The translations under genes and the position numbers were made by a program. A model generated the notes under the pieces. It was given only the letters and a program-made list of their open reading frames with translations. It had not been told where the DNA came from and did not search any database. Positions 55,070-64,000 of a stretch of DNA of 64,000 nt are shown piece after piece; position 1 is the first letter of the stretch, and each line of letters begins with the position of its first letter. Location of the stretch: assembly GCF_001542815.1 (NCBI RefSeq), contig NZ_CP006992.1, positions 2,051,501 to 2,115,500 of the forward strand. The letters are read 5' to 3'. Source of the DNA: Methylobacterium sp. AMS5 (GTDB taxonomy: Bacteria; Pseudomonadota; Alphaproteobacteria; Rhizobiales; Beijerinckiaceae).

Positions 55070-55822
55070 ATGCGCGACACGGAACCCCCGAAGCAGCTCA
55101 CCTTCGACCTGCCGCTCGATCCGCGCTACGGCGCCGAGGATTTCCTCGTCAGCCCCTCCAACGAGGAGGCCTACGCCCTGATCGAGGCGTGGCCCGACTG
55201 GCCGGACACCGTGTTCCTGCTCCGCGGCCCGCCCGGCAGCGGCAAGAGCCATCTCGCCTCGATCTGGGCGACGCGGGCGCAAGCCTGGACGGTCCCTGCC
55301 GCGGACGTCGCGATGGACCGCGTGTCGCATCTGATTTCCAACGGCGCCCTCGTGGTCGAGGACGTGGACCGCGCGGCGGGCCGCGACGAGGCGGCCCTGT
55401 TCCATCTGCTCAACCTCGCGCGCGAGCGCCGCTTTCCGGTGCTGCTCACGGCCTGCGGACCGGTGGACGGCTTCGGCCTCAAGGTCGCCGACCTGCGCTC
55501 GCGGCTGCGGCTCGCGCCCGGCGCCGAGATCGGCCCGCCGGACGACGCGCTCCTGAAGGCGGTGATCGTCAAGCTGTTCGCCGACCGGCAACTCGGCATC
55601 GACACCTCGGTGGTCGATGCCCTGGCCCTGCGCATCGACCGCTCGCTCGCCCGCGTCCGCGAGGTCGTGGCCGAACTCGACCGCGACGCGCTCGGCCGCC
55701 GCCGCCGCATCACCCGGCCGCTCGCGCTCGCCGTCCTCGACCGGATGGAAGCCGCCGATGGGGGAGGCGAGGGTCAGGAAGAGGGGGGCGGCGAAGAGGA
55801 AGAGGCCGCGGGAGGGTCGTGA
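55070..55822 (+). CDS. hdaA: HdaA-type DnaA regulatory AAA protein
   Basis: A 250-residue DnaA-family ATPase without the DNA-binding domain, corresponding to HdaA of Caulobacter, which promotes DnaA-ATP hydrolysis on the beta clamp. The clamp-binding motif QLTFDL lies at residues 9-14, exactly where Hda proteins carry it. Walker A is GPPGSGKSH (53-61) and Walker B is LVVEDVDR. The sensor-2 region ARVREVVAELD is present. The last 20 residues are an acidic and glycine tail (GEEEEAAGGS) not typical of the family. It follows the permease gene and is 99 bases upstream of ppk. Confidence 0.93.
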   Translation: MRDTEPPKQLTFDLPLDPRYGAEDFLVSPSNEEAYALIEAWPDWPDTVFLLRGPPGSGKSHLASIWATRAQAWTVPAADVAMDRVSHLISNGALVVEDVDRAAGRDEAALFHLLNLARERRFPVLLTACGPVDGFGLKVADLRSRLRLAPGAEIGPPDDALLKAVIVKLFADRQLGIDTSVVDALALRIDRSLARVREVVAELDRDALGRRRRITRPLALAVLDRMEAADGGGEGQEEGGGEEEEAAGGS

Positions 55823-55921
55823 GTCGGCCGCCAGCGTCACGAAACCGTCAAACCGGTTCGGCCGCCCTATGTTAGGGAGCCGCGCAGCACTGCAAGGGGC
55901 GGAGTCGTCACCGGTCGCATC

Positions 55922-58327
55922 GTGACCGGACGCGCTTCGGAGCGGAAGGGAGCCAGGGCGTTGTCGGAAGTGGAGTCGGATGTCGTCGCCCGGGATACGG
56001 AGGCGACCGAGACCGAAGAGACCAGCCTCGCCACCGAGCGGGGTGTGCGCAGCGAATCCGCCCGCGCCCGGACTGCTCGCGCCGCCCGCATCCTCGCGGC
56101 GGAGAAGGCCGCCGAGAAGCCGTCGGAGGCCGATGCCAAAGCGGAGAGCGATGCGGCCGAGGCCGCCCGCGAGCCGGTGCTGGAGGCAGGGCGATCGCTC
56201 CGCCACTCGCCCGAGCGGTTCGTGAACCGTGAGCTGTCCTGGCTCCAGTTCAACCGCCGGGTTCTGGAGGAATCCTCCAACCCCAACCATCCGCTGCTGG
56301 AGCAGCTCCGCTTCCTCTCGATCTCGGCCAACAATCTGGACGAGTTCTTCATGGTGCGTGTCGCCGGCCTGCACGATCAGGTCCGCGCCGGCCTCGTCGT
56401 GCCCTCGCAGGACGGCCTGACCCCGTCCGAGCAGCTCGCCCGCATCGGCACGGAAGTCTCGCGGCTGGCGTTGGACCAGCAGGATCGCTGGCGCGCGCTG
56501 CGCGAGGAGCTGAACGGCAACGGCATCCACCTCGCGGAGCCGGCAGAGCTGTCGGCGGAGCACCTTGCTTGGCTCGACGACTATTTCCTCACCTACATCT
56601 TCCCGGTGCTGACGCCGCTCGCGATCGATCCGGCCCACCCTTTCCCGTTCATCCCCAATCTCGGCTTCACCGTCGCGCTGATGATGGTGCGGCCCCGTGA
56701 CGGGCGCACCCTGCGCGCCCTGATCCGTCTGCCGTCCCTGCTCGACCGGTTCGTGCGCCTGCCCGAGGTCATCGGCGACGGCACCGCCCGCTTCATCGCC
56801 ATCGAGCAGGTGATCGCGAAATACGCGAGCCGGCTCTTCCCCGGCTACTCGCTGAAGGGGCAGGGCGCCTTCCGCGTCGTGCGCGACTCCGATCTGGAGA
56901 TCGAGGAGGAGGCGGAAGACCTCGTCCTGCACTTCGAATCGGCGATCAAGCGCCGCCGCCGCGGCGTCGTCATCCGCCTGGAGGTCGAGGCGGGCATGAC
57001 GGAGGAATTGCGCGCCTTCGTCGCCGACGAGCTGGAGATGGCGCCGGACTCGGTCTTCGTGGTCGAGGGGATGCTGGCGCTCAACGAGCTGTCGCAGATC
57101 GTCGGGGTCGACCGGCCGGACCTCAAGTTCAAGCCCTACAATCCGCGCTTCCCCGAGCGCATCCGTGAATCGGGCGGCGACGTCTTCGCGGCGATCCGCC
57201 AGAAGGATTTCATCGTCCACCACCCCTACGAGTCGTTCGACTCGGTGGTGCAGTTCCTGGCCCAGGCCGCCCGCGATCCGAACGTCGTGGCGATCAAGCA
57301 GACGCTCTACCGCACCTCATCGAACTCGCCGATCGTGGCCGCACTCGCGGAGGCGGCGGAGGCCGGCAAGTCCGTCACCGCACTGGTCGAGCTGAAGGCC
57401 CGGTTCGACGAGGAGGCCAATATCCGCTGGGCGCGCAACCTCGAGAAGGCGGGCGCGCAGGTGGTGTTCGGCTTCGTCGAGCTGAAGACCCACGCCAAGT
57501 TGTCGATGGTCGTACGCCGTGAGGGCGACCGCCTCGTCAACTACTGCCATGTCGGCACCGGCAACTATCACCCCATCACCGCGCGCATCTACACCGACCT
57601 GTCCTTCTTCACCGCCGATCCGGCCATCGCCCGGGACGTCTCGCGCATCTTCAACTTCATCACCGGCTACGCCGAGCCGGCGGAACTGGAGCGCATGGCG
57701 GTCTCGCCGCTGACCCTGAAGCCGCGCCTCTTGCAGCACATCGAGGAGGAGATCGCCCACGCCAAGGCCGGGCGCCCGGCGGCGATCTGGATCAAGTGCA
57801 ACTCCCTGGTCGACAGCCAGATCATCGATGCGCTCTACGATGCCAGCCAGGAGGGCGTGCAGATCGATTGCATCGTGCGCGGCATCTGCTGCCTGCGGCC
57901 GGGCATTCCGGGGCTGTCCGACACGATCCGGGTCAAGTCGATCGTCGGGCGCTTCCTCGAGCACGAGCGCGTCTACGCCTTCGGCAACGGCGCCGGGCTG
58001 CCGCACCCGAAGGCCACCCTCTACATTTCCTCGGCCGACCTGATGCAGCGCAACCTCGACCGGCGGGTCGAATCCCTGCTGCCGATCACCAATCCGACTG
58101 TGCATCAGCAGGTGCTCGATCAGATCATGCTGGCCAATCTTCTCGACAACCGGCAGAGCTGGCGTGTACTGGCATCGGGTGCGAGCGAGCGGATCAGCCC
58201 TGCGGACGGGGAGGAACCGTTCAATGCGCACAAGTATTTCATGACGAATCCGAGCCTGTCCGGGCGCGGAAAGTCATCGAAGAAGTCGAGCCCGCGGGCG
58301 CTCAGCCGCCGCGCCCAGCGGTCCTGA
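55922..58327 (+). CDS. ppk: Polyphosphate kinase 1
   Basis: An 801-residue PPK1 that makes polyphosphate from ATP. The core begins at about residue 98 ([20 protein letters not shown]); the phospho-histidine is H543 in [10 protein letters not shown]; the second active-site His region is [12 protein letters not shown]. About 95 extra N-terminal residues are Ala/Glu/Arg-rich ([36 protein letters not shown]) and predicted disordered; E. coli PPK1 is 688 residues. The GTG at 55922 is chosen, but a later start inside the extension is possible. It is followed after about 150 bases by ppx, the classic pair. Tandem hairpins lie between them. Confidence 0.96.
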   Translation: MTGRASERKGARALSEVESDVVARDTEATETEETSLATERGVRSESARARTARAARILAAEKAAEKPSEADAKAESDAAEAAREPVLEAGRSLRHSPERFVNRELSWLQFNRRVLEESSNPNHPLLEQLRFLSISANNLDEFFMVRVAGLHDQVRAGLVVPSQDGLTPSEQLARIGTEVSRLALDQQDRWRALREELNGNGIHLAEPAELSAEHLAWLDDYFLTYIFPVLTPLAIDPAHPFPFIPNLGFTVALMMVRPRDGRTLRALIRLPSLLDRFVRLPEVIGDGTARFIAIEQVIAKYASRLFPGYSLKGQGAFRVVRDSDLEIEEEAEDLVLHFESAIKRRRRGVVIRLEVEAGMTEELRAFVADELEMAPDSVFVVEGMLALNELSQIVGVDRPDLKFKPYNPRFPERIRESGGDVFAAIRQKDFIVHHPYESFDSVVQFLAQAARDPNVVAIKQTLYRTSSNSPIVAALAEAAEAGKSVTALVELKARFDEEANIRWARNLEKAGAQVVFGFVELKTHAKLSMVVRREGDRLVNYCHVGTGNYHPITARIYTDLSFFTADPAIARDVSRIFNFITGYAEPAELERMAVSPLTLKPRLLQHIEEEIAHAKAGRPAAIWIKCNSLVDSQIIDALYDASQEGVQIDCIVRGICCLRPGIPGLSDTIRVKSIVGRFLEHERVYAFGNGAGLPHPKATLYISSADLMQRNLDRRVESLLPITNPTVHQQVLDQIMLANLLDNRQSWRVLASGASERISPADGEEPFNAHKYFMTNPSLSGRGKSSKKSSPRALSRRAQRS

Positions 58328-58340
58328 CCACGGCCTGCAC

Positions 58341-58446
58341 CGGGCCGGTTTCCGGCCCGGTACTATCCTAAGTGCTCGGCCGGTTTCCGGTCCGCGACTT
58401 TCGTGAGTGTTCGGGCGGCTTCCGCCCCTGCACCATCGTGAGCGCC
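58341..58446 (+). repeat. Tandem array of three 35-36-nt hairpin units
   Basis: Directly after the ppk stop three units stand end to end: 58341-58376, 58377-58411 and 58412-58446. Each begins with a small dyad (for example GGGCCGG-TTT-CCGGCCC in unit 1, GGCCGG-TTT-CCGGTC in unit 2, GGGCGG-CTT-CCGCCC in unit 3) and ends in a related tail (ATCCTAAGTGCT, TTCGTGAGTGTT, ATCGTGAGCGCC). They diverge by compensatory-looking changes that keep the hairpins. They end 35 bases before the ppx start. Confidence 0.8.
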
Positions 58447-58480
58447 CCTTGCGCGGGGTGCTTCCCTGAGAGGGGGCTGC

Positions 58481-60034
58481 ATGGGTCCGACACGTCCTCA
58501 CCTGACGCTCGCCCACTCCGCCGAACGGCCGGCCCCGATGATGACTGGCATGACGTTCGATCCCGTCGCGATCATCGATATCGGCTCGAATTCGGTGCGG
58601 CTCGTCGCCTATGACGGGCTCCAGCGCGCCTCGACGCCGCTCTATAATGAGAAGGTGCTGTGCGGGCTCGGCCGCAGCGTCTTCTCCACGGGCCGCCTCA
58701 ACGAGGATTCCGTGCAGCGGGCGCTCACGGCGCTCCGCCGCTTCCGCGTCCTGTGTGATACGATGCGGGTCTCGCGCATCTTCGTCCTGGCGACCGCCGC
58801 CGCGCGGGATGCGGCCAACGGCCCGGCCTTCCTGGACGCCGCGCGCGAGGCACTCGGCCAGGAGATCCAGCTTCTCTCCGGCCGGCGCGAGGCCGAGTTG
58901 TCGGCGCTCGGCGTCGTCTCCGGCTTCTACGCGCCCGATGGCGTGGTCGGCGACCTCGGCGGCGGCTCGCTCGAACTCGTCGACGTCAACGGCACCACGG
59001 TCGGCCAGGGCGTGACCATGCCGCTCGGCGGGCTGGCGCTTCAGGATCTCTCCGAAGGCTCGCTCAAGAAGGCGCGCAAGATCGCCCGCGAGCATCTGAA
59101 GAAGGCCGAGCCGCAACTCGACACCTTGCGCGGGCGCACCTTTTACGCGGTCGGCGGCACGTGGCGGGCGCTGGCCCGGCTGCATCAGGCCGCCCGCGAT
59201 TATCCGCTCCACGTCATGCACGGCTACGCGGTGGAGCCCTCCGACGAGCTGAGCTTCCTCGAAATGGTCGAGGCGAGCGACGCCGCGACCCTGCAGGAGG
59301 TCGAGACCATCGCCGAGGCGCGCCGGCCGCTGCTGGCCTTTGGTGCGGTGGTGCTCGAAGAGATCATTCGGGCGGGCCGTCCGCGCGAGATCGCGATTTC
59401 CGCCTTCGGCGTGCGCGAGGGCCTGCTATTCGAGCAGCTCGACCGCGAGACGCGTCTGACCGATCCGCTGATCGTCTCGGCGCGAGAGTTGAACGTGCAG
59501 CGCGCCCGCTCGCCCGGCCACGGCGACGAGCTGCGCGAATGGACCGACCAGTTCATCACCAGCCTGGACGGTCCCGAGACCGCGGGCGAGCGTCGCCTGC
59601 GCCACGCCGCCTGCCTGCTCTCGGATATCGGCTGGCGGGCGCATCCCGATTACCGCGGCGAGCAGAGCCTCAACGTGCTCGCCAACGCAGCCTTCGCCGG
59701 CATCGACCATCCCGGCCGTGCCTACCTCGCTCTATCGGGCTATTTCCGCCACGAGGGCGTCGCGCCGGAAAAGGCGAGCCCGACCCTGCGGGCGCTCGCC
59801 GGCCCGCGCCTGTTCGACCGCGCTCGCCTCGTCGGGGCGCTCATGCGCGTCGCCTTCCCGGTCTCAGCCGGGATGGCGGGCCCGCTCAAGCGGATGCCGC
59901 TCGTGGTGGAGGACGGCAAGGTGGTGCTGCGCCTGCCCGCCGAATGGGCCGAACTCAACGGCGAACGCTTGCTCAGCCGCGTCCGTGGCCTGGGTCGCGT
60001 CGTCGGGCTCGACGGGCGGGTCGAGATCGGCTGA
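58481..60034 (+). CDS. ppx: Exopolyphosphatase / GppA family phosphatase
   Basis: A 517-residue Ppx/GppA phosphatase of the sugar-kinase/HSP70-actin fold, which hydrolyses polyphosphate or pppGpp. Seen: AIIDIGSNSVRLVAYDG, LATAAARDAANGPAF, LSGRREAELSALGVVSGF, VGDLGGGSLELVDV and the C-terminal HD-like part (RRLRHAACLLSDIGWRAHPDYRGE). The ATG at 58481 has GAGAGGGGG four bases upstream; downstream ATG codons at 58538-58550 would remove 19-23 residues. It pairs with ppk to set polyphosphate turnover. Which substrate dominates cannot be told from sequence. Confidence 0.95.
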   Translation: MGPTRPHLTLAHSAERPAPMMTGMTFDPVAIIDIGSNSVRLVAYDGLQRASTPLYNEKVLCGLGRSVFSTGRLNEDSVQRALTALRRFRVLCDTMRVSRIFVLATAAARDAANGPAFLDAAREALGQEIQLLSGRREAELSALGVVSGFYAPDGVVGDLGGGSLELVDVNGTTVGQGVTMPLGGLALQDLSEGSLKKARKIAREHLKKAEPQLDTLRGRTFYAVGGTWRALARLHQAARDYPLHVMHGYAVEPSDELSFLEMVEASDAATLQEVETIAEARRPLLAFGAVVLEEIIRAGRPREIAISAFGVREGLLFEQLDRETRLTDPLIVSARELNVQRARSPGHGDELREWTDQFITSLDGPETAGERRLRHAACLLSDIGWRAHPDYRGEQSLNVLANAAFAGIDHPGRAYLALSGYFRHEGVAPEKASPTLRALAGPRLFDRARLVGALMRVAFPVSAGMAGPLKRMPLVVEDGKVVLRLPAEWAELNGERLLSRVRGLGRVVGLDGRVEIG

Positions 60035-60047
60035 GCCGGCTTCTGGT

Positions 60048-60347
60048 TCAGCCCGACAGACGGGTATGCGCGACCGCGATTTCCCGCTCGGCATCGGCCA
60101 TCAGGTAGGCGATGCGCGGCCCGTCGAGGTTGGCATCCGTGAGGCGCTGGCGCAGATCGGCCTCGTACTTCTTATCCTCGACCCGCCGCGGCGGCGGCAG
60201 CAGGCGCAGCAGCATCGGGCTGGCGATTTCGCTGCGGACGAGGCCGCGATGGTTGGCCAACCGCCGCAGGCTGCTGGCGAGGTCGTCGAGCTTCGATTCC
60301 GGCAGATACTGGCGGGCGGACGTGCGGGCTCTGGCGACCTGAGACAT
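60048..60347 (-). CDS. Hypothetical protein (99 aa)
   Basis: A 99-residue soluble, charged, helical protein: LPESKLDDLASSLRRLANHR, then LVRSEIASPMLLRLLPPPRR, then LRQRLTDANLDGPRIAYLMA, ending AHTRLSG. I do not recognise the family. The ATG at 60345-60347 follows AAAGGT with a good spacing, and codon bias is normal, so it is probably real. It converges on ppx with a 13-base gap. An inverted repeat GGCGAT-ATCGCC (60361-60384) lies just upstream and might be part of its promoter. Confidence 0.65.
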   Translation of the reverse strand: MSQVARARTSARQYLPESKLDDLASSLRRLANHRGLVRSEIASPMLLRLLPPPRRVEDKKYEADLRQRLTDANLDGPRIAYLMADAEREIAVAHTRLSG

Positions 60348-60783
60348 GGTGCGACCTTTAGGCGATGGTCTGCGATAGATCGCCCACGAGCGGTTCGCTT
60401 TCCCTTGAGAAAGACCGTTAACGCTTCGCTCGCCGATATCCCAGGCCCGGCCCCGGACCGGACGCGTGCCGGTCTGGGGCCAAGGGAATTCGGGCGAGGG
60501 AATTCAGGTAGGTGGGCCTTGCGCCGGGGTCGCGGTTCCTGTTCCCCGCGCTCCCGACGCACCTGCAGCCGCTCGGCCCACTGAGCGTCACAGGAACGGC
60601 GCAGAGAACTGGTCCGCACCGCCCCGTCACTGCCGGCCCCGCCACCACGCAGGCCCGAGAGGGCTCGCGAAACCATCGGGCGCATCGGCCGCGGGGAGGG
60701 CCGATGTAGAGGCCTGCGCCGCCGACGGCAACCGTGCCGTGACGCCGCTGCCCGTCGGGCGACGCTTTGCCCCGAAGGACCGC
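60348..60783. other. Intergenic region, nothing clearly supported
   Basis: This 436-base gap lies between the 99-residue gene's start and the aminotransferase stop. A minus-strand dyad CTTTC-GAAAG (near 60400-60415) and two GGGAATTC copies (60482-60505) are visible. Small frames of 65-76 codons occur on both strands but have neither family similarity nor good ribosome sites. The aminotransferase transcript must end here. Confidence 0.4.
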
Positions 60784-62169
<1,386 letters not shown>

Positions 62170-62247
62170 TCAATCTGGAACGAAGTGTTTTTCAGGCGTA
62201 TCCTGGGAAGGTTTTCGGGTATTGTCACAGACAAGACGTGCAGTTTC

Positions 62248-62346
62248 TTGCGGTGCGTCAGCACATCGATGCACTGCAACGATAATTGTATGCAGAATTC
62301 AGCCGCCCCTGTGAGGCCGGGACTTGTCCGGCCTCACAGGGGCGGC
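62248..62346. promoter_or_regulatory. Two inverted repeats upstream of the CoA-transferase
   Basis: The divergent gap 61987-62426 has a perfect 19-bp inverted repeat: GCCGCCCCTGTGAGGCCGG at 62302-62320 and CCGGCCTCACAGGGGCGGC at 62328-62346, with a 7-base loop. No T-run follows on either strand. Just upstream TTGCGGTGC (62248-62256) and GCACTGCAA (62271-62279) make an imperfect dyad. The remaining bases of this gap hold nothing else that I can support. They may be operator sites or an mRNA leader stem for the downstream gene. Confidence 0.65.
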
Positions 62347-62426
62347 CGACAATATTCCAGGCGGAAGCGGCAAGAGGCGGGCGGTACCGTCCGGCCGGGC
62401 CAGGAAAGTGGAGGACGGCGGGGCCT

Positions 62427-64000
62427 ATGAAGAAGAACAAGGTCATCACGGCTGGGGAAGCGATCGCGCTGATTCGCGAGAACGACGTCCTCACCACGAC
62501 CGGCTTCGTCCAGAGCTGCATCCCGGAGGCGCTGCACGCGGCGTTGGAGAAGCGCTTCGTCGACACCGGTTCGCCGCGTGGCCTGACCTTGATCATGACT
62601 GCGGGCGCGGGCGACAGCAAAGGGCTGGGCACCGGCCGCCTGCATCACGACGGGCTTCTCTCCCGCGTCATCGCCGCCAATTTCGGTCGCATGCCGAAGG
62701 TGGCCCAAGCGGCGCAGGCCAATCAGATCCGCGGCTACAACCTGCCCCAGGGCGTGATCTCGCAGCTCTACCGCGCCTGCGCCGCCGGCCAGCCGGGCTT
62801 GTTCTCGAAGGTCGGGCTCAAGACCTATGTCGATCCGCGCCATGGCGGCGCCAAGGTCAACGAACTGACCACCGAGGACATCGTCAAGCTCGTCGAGGTC
62901 GATGGCGAGGAGTGGCTGTTCTACACCGCCACCAAGATCGATGTCGCCTTCATCCGCGCCACCTCCGCCGATCCGTCGGGCAACCTCTCCTTCGAGAAGG
63001 AGGCGCTGACCCTCGACTGCCTCGCCCAGGCCATGGCCGCGCGCAACAACGGCGGCATCGTCATCGCCCAGGTCGAGCGCATCGTCGATGACGGCTACCT
63101 GCTGCCCAAGGACGTGCGCGTCCCCGGCATTCTCGTGGATTGCGTCGTCGTGGCCGAGCCCGAGATGCACCGCATGAACTACGGCGTGATGTACGACGCG
63201 GCGCTCGCGGGCGAGATCCGGGTGCCGGTCACCGGCATCAAGCGCATGCCGCTCAACGAGCGCAAGATCATCGCCCGGCGCGCCGCCTTCGAGCTGCCGC
63301 CCAACGGCGTGGTCAATCTCGGTGTCGGCGCGCCTGAGGGCATCTCCTCCGTCGCCAACGAGGAGAAGATCACCCCCTACATCACCCTGACGACGGAAGC
63401 CGGCGCCGTCGGCGGCGTGCTGGCCTCGGGCTCGAGCTTCGGCGCGGCCACGAACGCCGACTGCATCATCGACCAGAACCAGATGTTCGATTTCTACGAC
63501 GGCGGCGGCCTCGACATGACCTGCCTCGGCATGGCCGAGTGCGACGGGGCCGGCAACGTCAACACCTCGAAGTTCGGGGGCAAGCTCAACGGCTGCGGCG
63601 GCTTCATCAATATCTCGCAGAACGCCCGCTCGGTCGTCTTCGCCGGCACCTTTACCGCGGGCGGTCTGGAGATCGCGGTGCAGGACGGTCAGGTGACGAT
63701 CGTCACCGAGGGCCGCGCCCGCAAATTCGTGACGCAAGTGCAGCAGAATACCTTCTCGGGCCCCTACGCGGTCGAGCGCTCGCAGCCGGTGATCTACGTC
63801 ACCGAGCGCTGCGTCTTCCAGCTCACGAAAGAGGGGCTCGAACTGATCGAGGTGGCGCCGGGCATCGACATCGAGCGCGACATCCTCGCCCACATGGATT
63901 TCGCGCCGATCGTGCGGAACCCGGTGCCGATGGATCCGCGCATCTTCCGCGAGGATCCGATGGAGCTGATCTCGGATCTGCTCAACCTCGACCTCAAATC
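62427..64000 (+). CDS. Acyl-CoA:acetate/3-ketoacid CoA-transferase (partial)
   Basis: The frame from ATG 62427 is open to the window edge (over 520 residues), so the 3' end is missing. It is a single-chain family I CoA-transferase with fused alpha and beta halves, as in propionate or acetoacetate CoA-transferases. The N-terminal half begins KKNKVITAGEAIALIRENDV and contains GHGR-like TGRLHHDGLLSRV. The second half has GVVNLGVGAPEGISSVANEE, the catalytic Glu (E324) in LTTEAGAVGG and GGLDMTCLGMAECDGAGNVN. These enzymes move CoA between acetyl-CoA and short acids in acetoacetate, propionate or polyhydroxybutyrate metabolism. Substrate uncertain. It is divergent from an aminotransferase. Confidence 0.93.
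   Translation, partial: MKKNKVITAGEAIALIRENDVLTTTGFVQSCIPEALHAALEKRFVDTGSPRGLTLIMTAGAGDSKGLGTGRLHHDGLLSRVIAANFGRMPKVAQAAQANQIRGYNLPQGVISQLYRACAAGQPGLFSKVGLKTYVDPRHGGAKVNELTTEDIVKLVEVDGEEWLFYTATKIDVAFIRATSADPSGNLSFEKEALTLDCLAQAMAARNNGGIVIAQVERIVDDGYLLPKDVRVPGILVDCVVVAEPEMHRMNYGVMYDAALAGEIRVPVTGIKRMPLNERKIIARRAAFELPPNGVVNLGVGAPEGISSVANEEKITPYITLTTEAGAVGGVLASGSSFGAATNADCIIDQNQMFDFYDGGGLDMTCLGMAECDGAGNVNTSKFGGKLNGCGGFINISQNARSVVFAGTFTAGGLEIAVQDGQVTIVTEGRARKFVTQVQQNTFSGPYAVERSQPVIYVTERCVFQLTKEGLELIEVAPGIDIERDILAHMDFAPIVRNPVPMDPRIFREDPMELISDLLNLDLK

Noticed and set aside
58341..58446. CRISPR array after ppk
   Set aside because: Three units abut directly with no unique spacers between them, they diverge from one another, and no cas gene is nearby.
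60466..60709. Small genes in the gap before the aminotransferase stop
   Set aside because: Frames of 65-76 codons exist on both strands with Pro/Arg/Gly-rich products and no ribosome sites.

Overview
The window looks like a chromosomal segment of a GC-rich alphaproteobacterium, most likely a Methylobacterium/Methylorubrum-type member of the Hyphomicrobiales. This is an inference from the yceD-plsX-fabH-ihfA-merR order, ornithine decarboxylase paired with homospermidine synthase, an HdaA-type DnaA homologue, an HWE-family histidine kinase, and Rhizobiales-style intergenic palindromes. No rRNA, tRNA, insertion sequence, phage or CRISPR array was seen. Most of the window is ordinary core genome.

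Layout. 1-4.8 kb (minus): cstA-ybdD, then lemA and two TPM-domain envelope proteins. 4.8-8.4 kb: an AT-rich island of three minus-strand genes (a GT8-like glycosyltransferase with a fascin-like N-terminal part, and two methyltransferases), unlike its neighbours in base composition and probably acquired. 8.4-13 kb: a SelW-like thioredoxin-fold protein, an HWE sensor kinase, an aldo/keto reductase and a Crp/Fnr regulator. 13-19.5 kb: glycogen metabolism, with glgA and a GH13 glucosidase divergent from glgP. 19.5-24.5 kb: small membrane protein, an iron-sulfur-free ferredoxin-reductase-like protein, a coiled-coil protein and a large membrane PAS-GGDEF-EAL protein. 24.8-28.8 kb: a WbpL/WbpV/WbpM-like set able to make and transfer the first sugar of a surface polysaccharide. 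28.8-31.3 kb: DUF1206 protein, a small orphan, an intact Uma2 gene and a decayed Uma2 paralogue.

31.3-36 kb is a polyamine locus: homospermidine synthase, a GNAT acetyltransferase and ornithine decarboxylase, the last preceded by a roughly 400-nt leader with overlapping small reading frames. 36-41 kb: Tat-dependent MdoG/OpgG-like glucan protein, GNAT, Old Yellow Enzyme, HAD phosphatase and bamE. 40.8-45.8 kb: cytochrome bc1 chaperone, yceD, plsX, fabH, ihfA and merR. 46.6-51.6 kb: the prkA-yeaH-spoVR stress operon. 51.8-55.8 kb: purM-purN, a PerM-type permease and hdaA. 55.9-60 kb: ppk-ppx polyphosphate pair with a tandem hairpin array between them. 60.8-64 kb: a class I aminotransferase divergent from a CoA-transferase that runs off the window.

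The least explained elements are the AT-rich glycan island, the ornithine decarboxylase leader, the ppk-ppx tandem hairpins, and the 19-bp perfect inverted repeat upstream of the CoA-transferase. I found no multi-gene system that I can call new with confidence. The glycan island and the leader are the best candidates.
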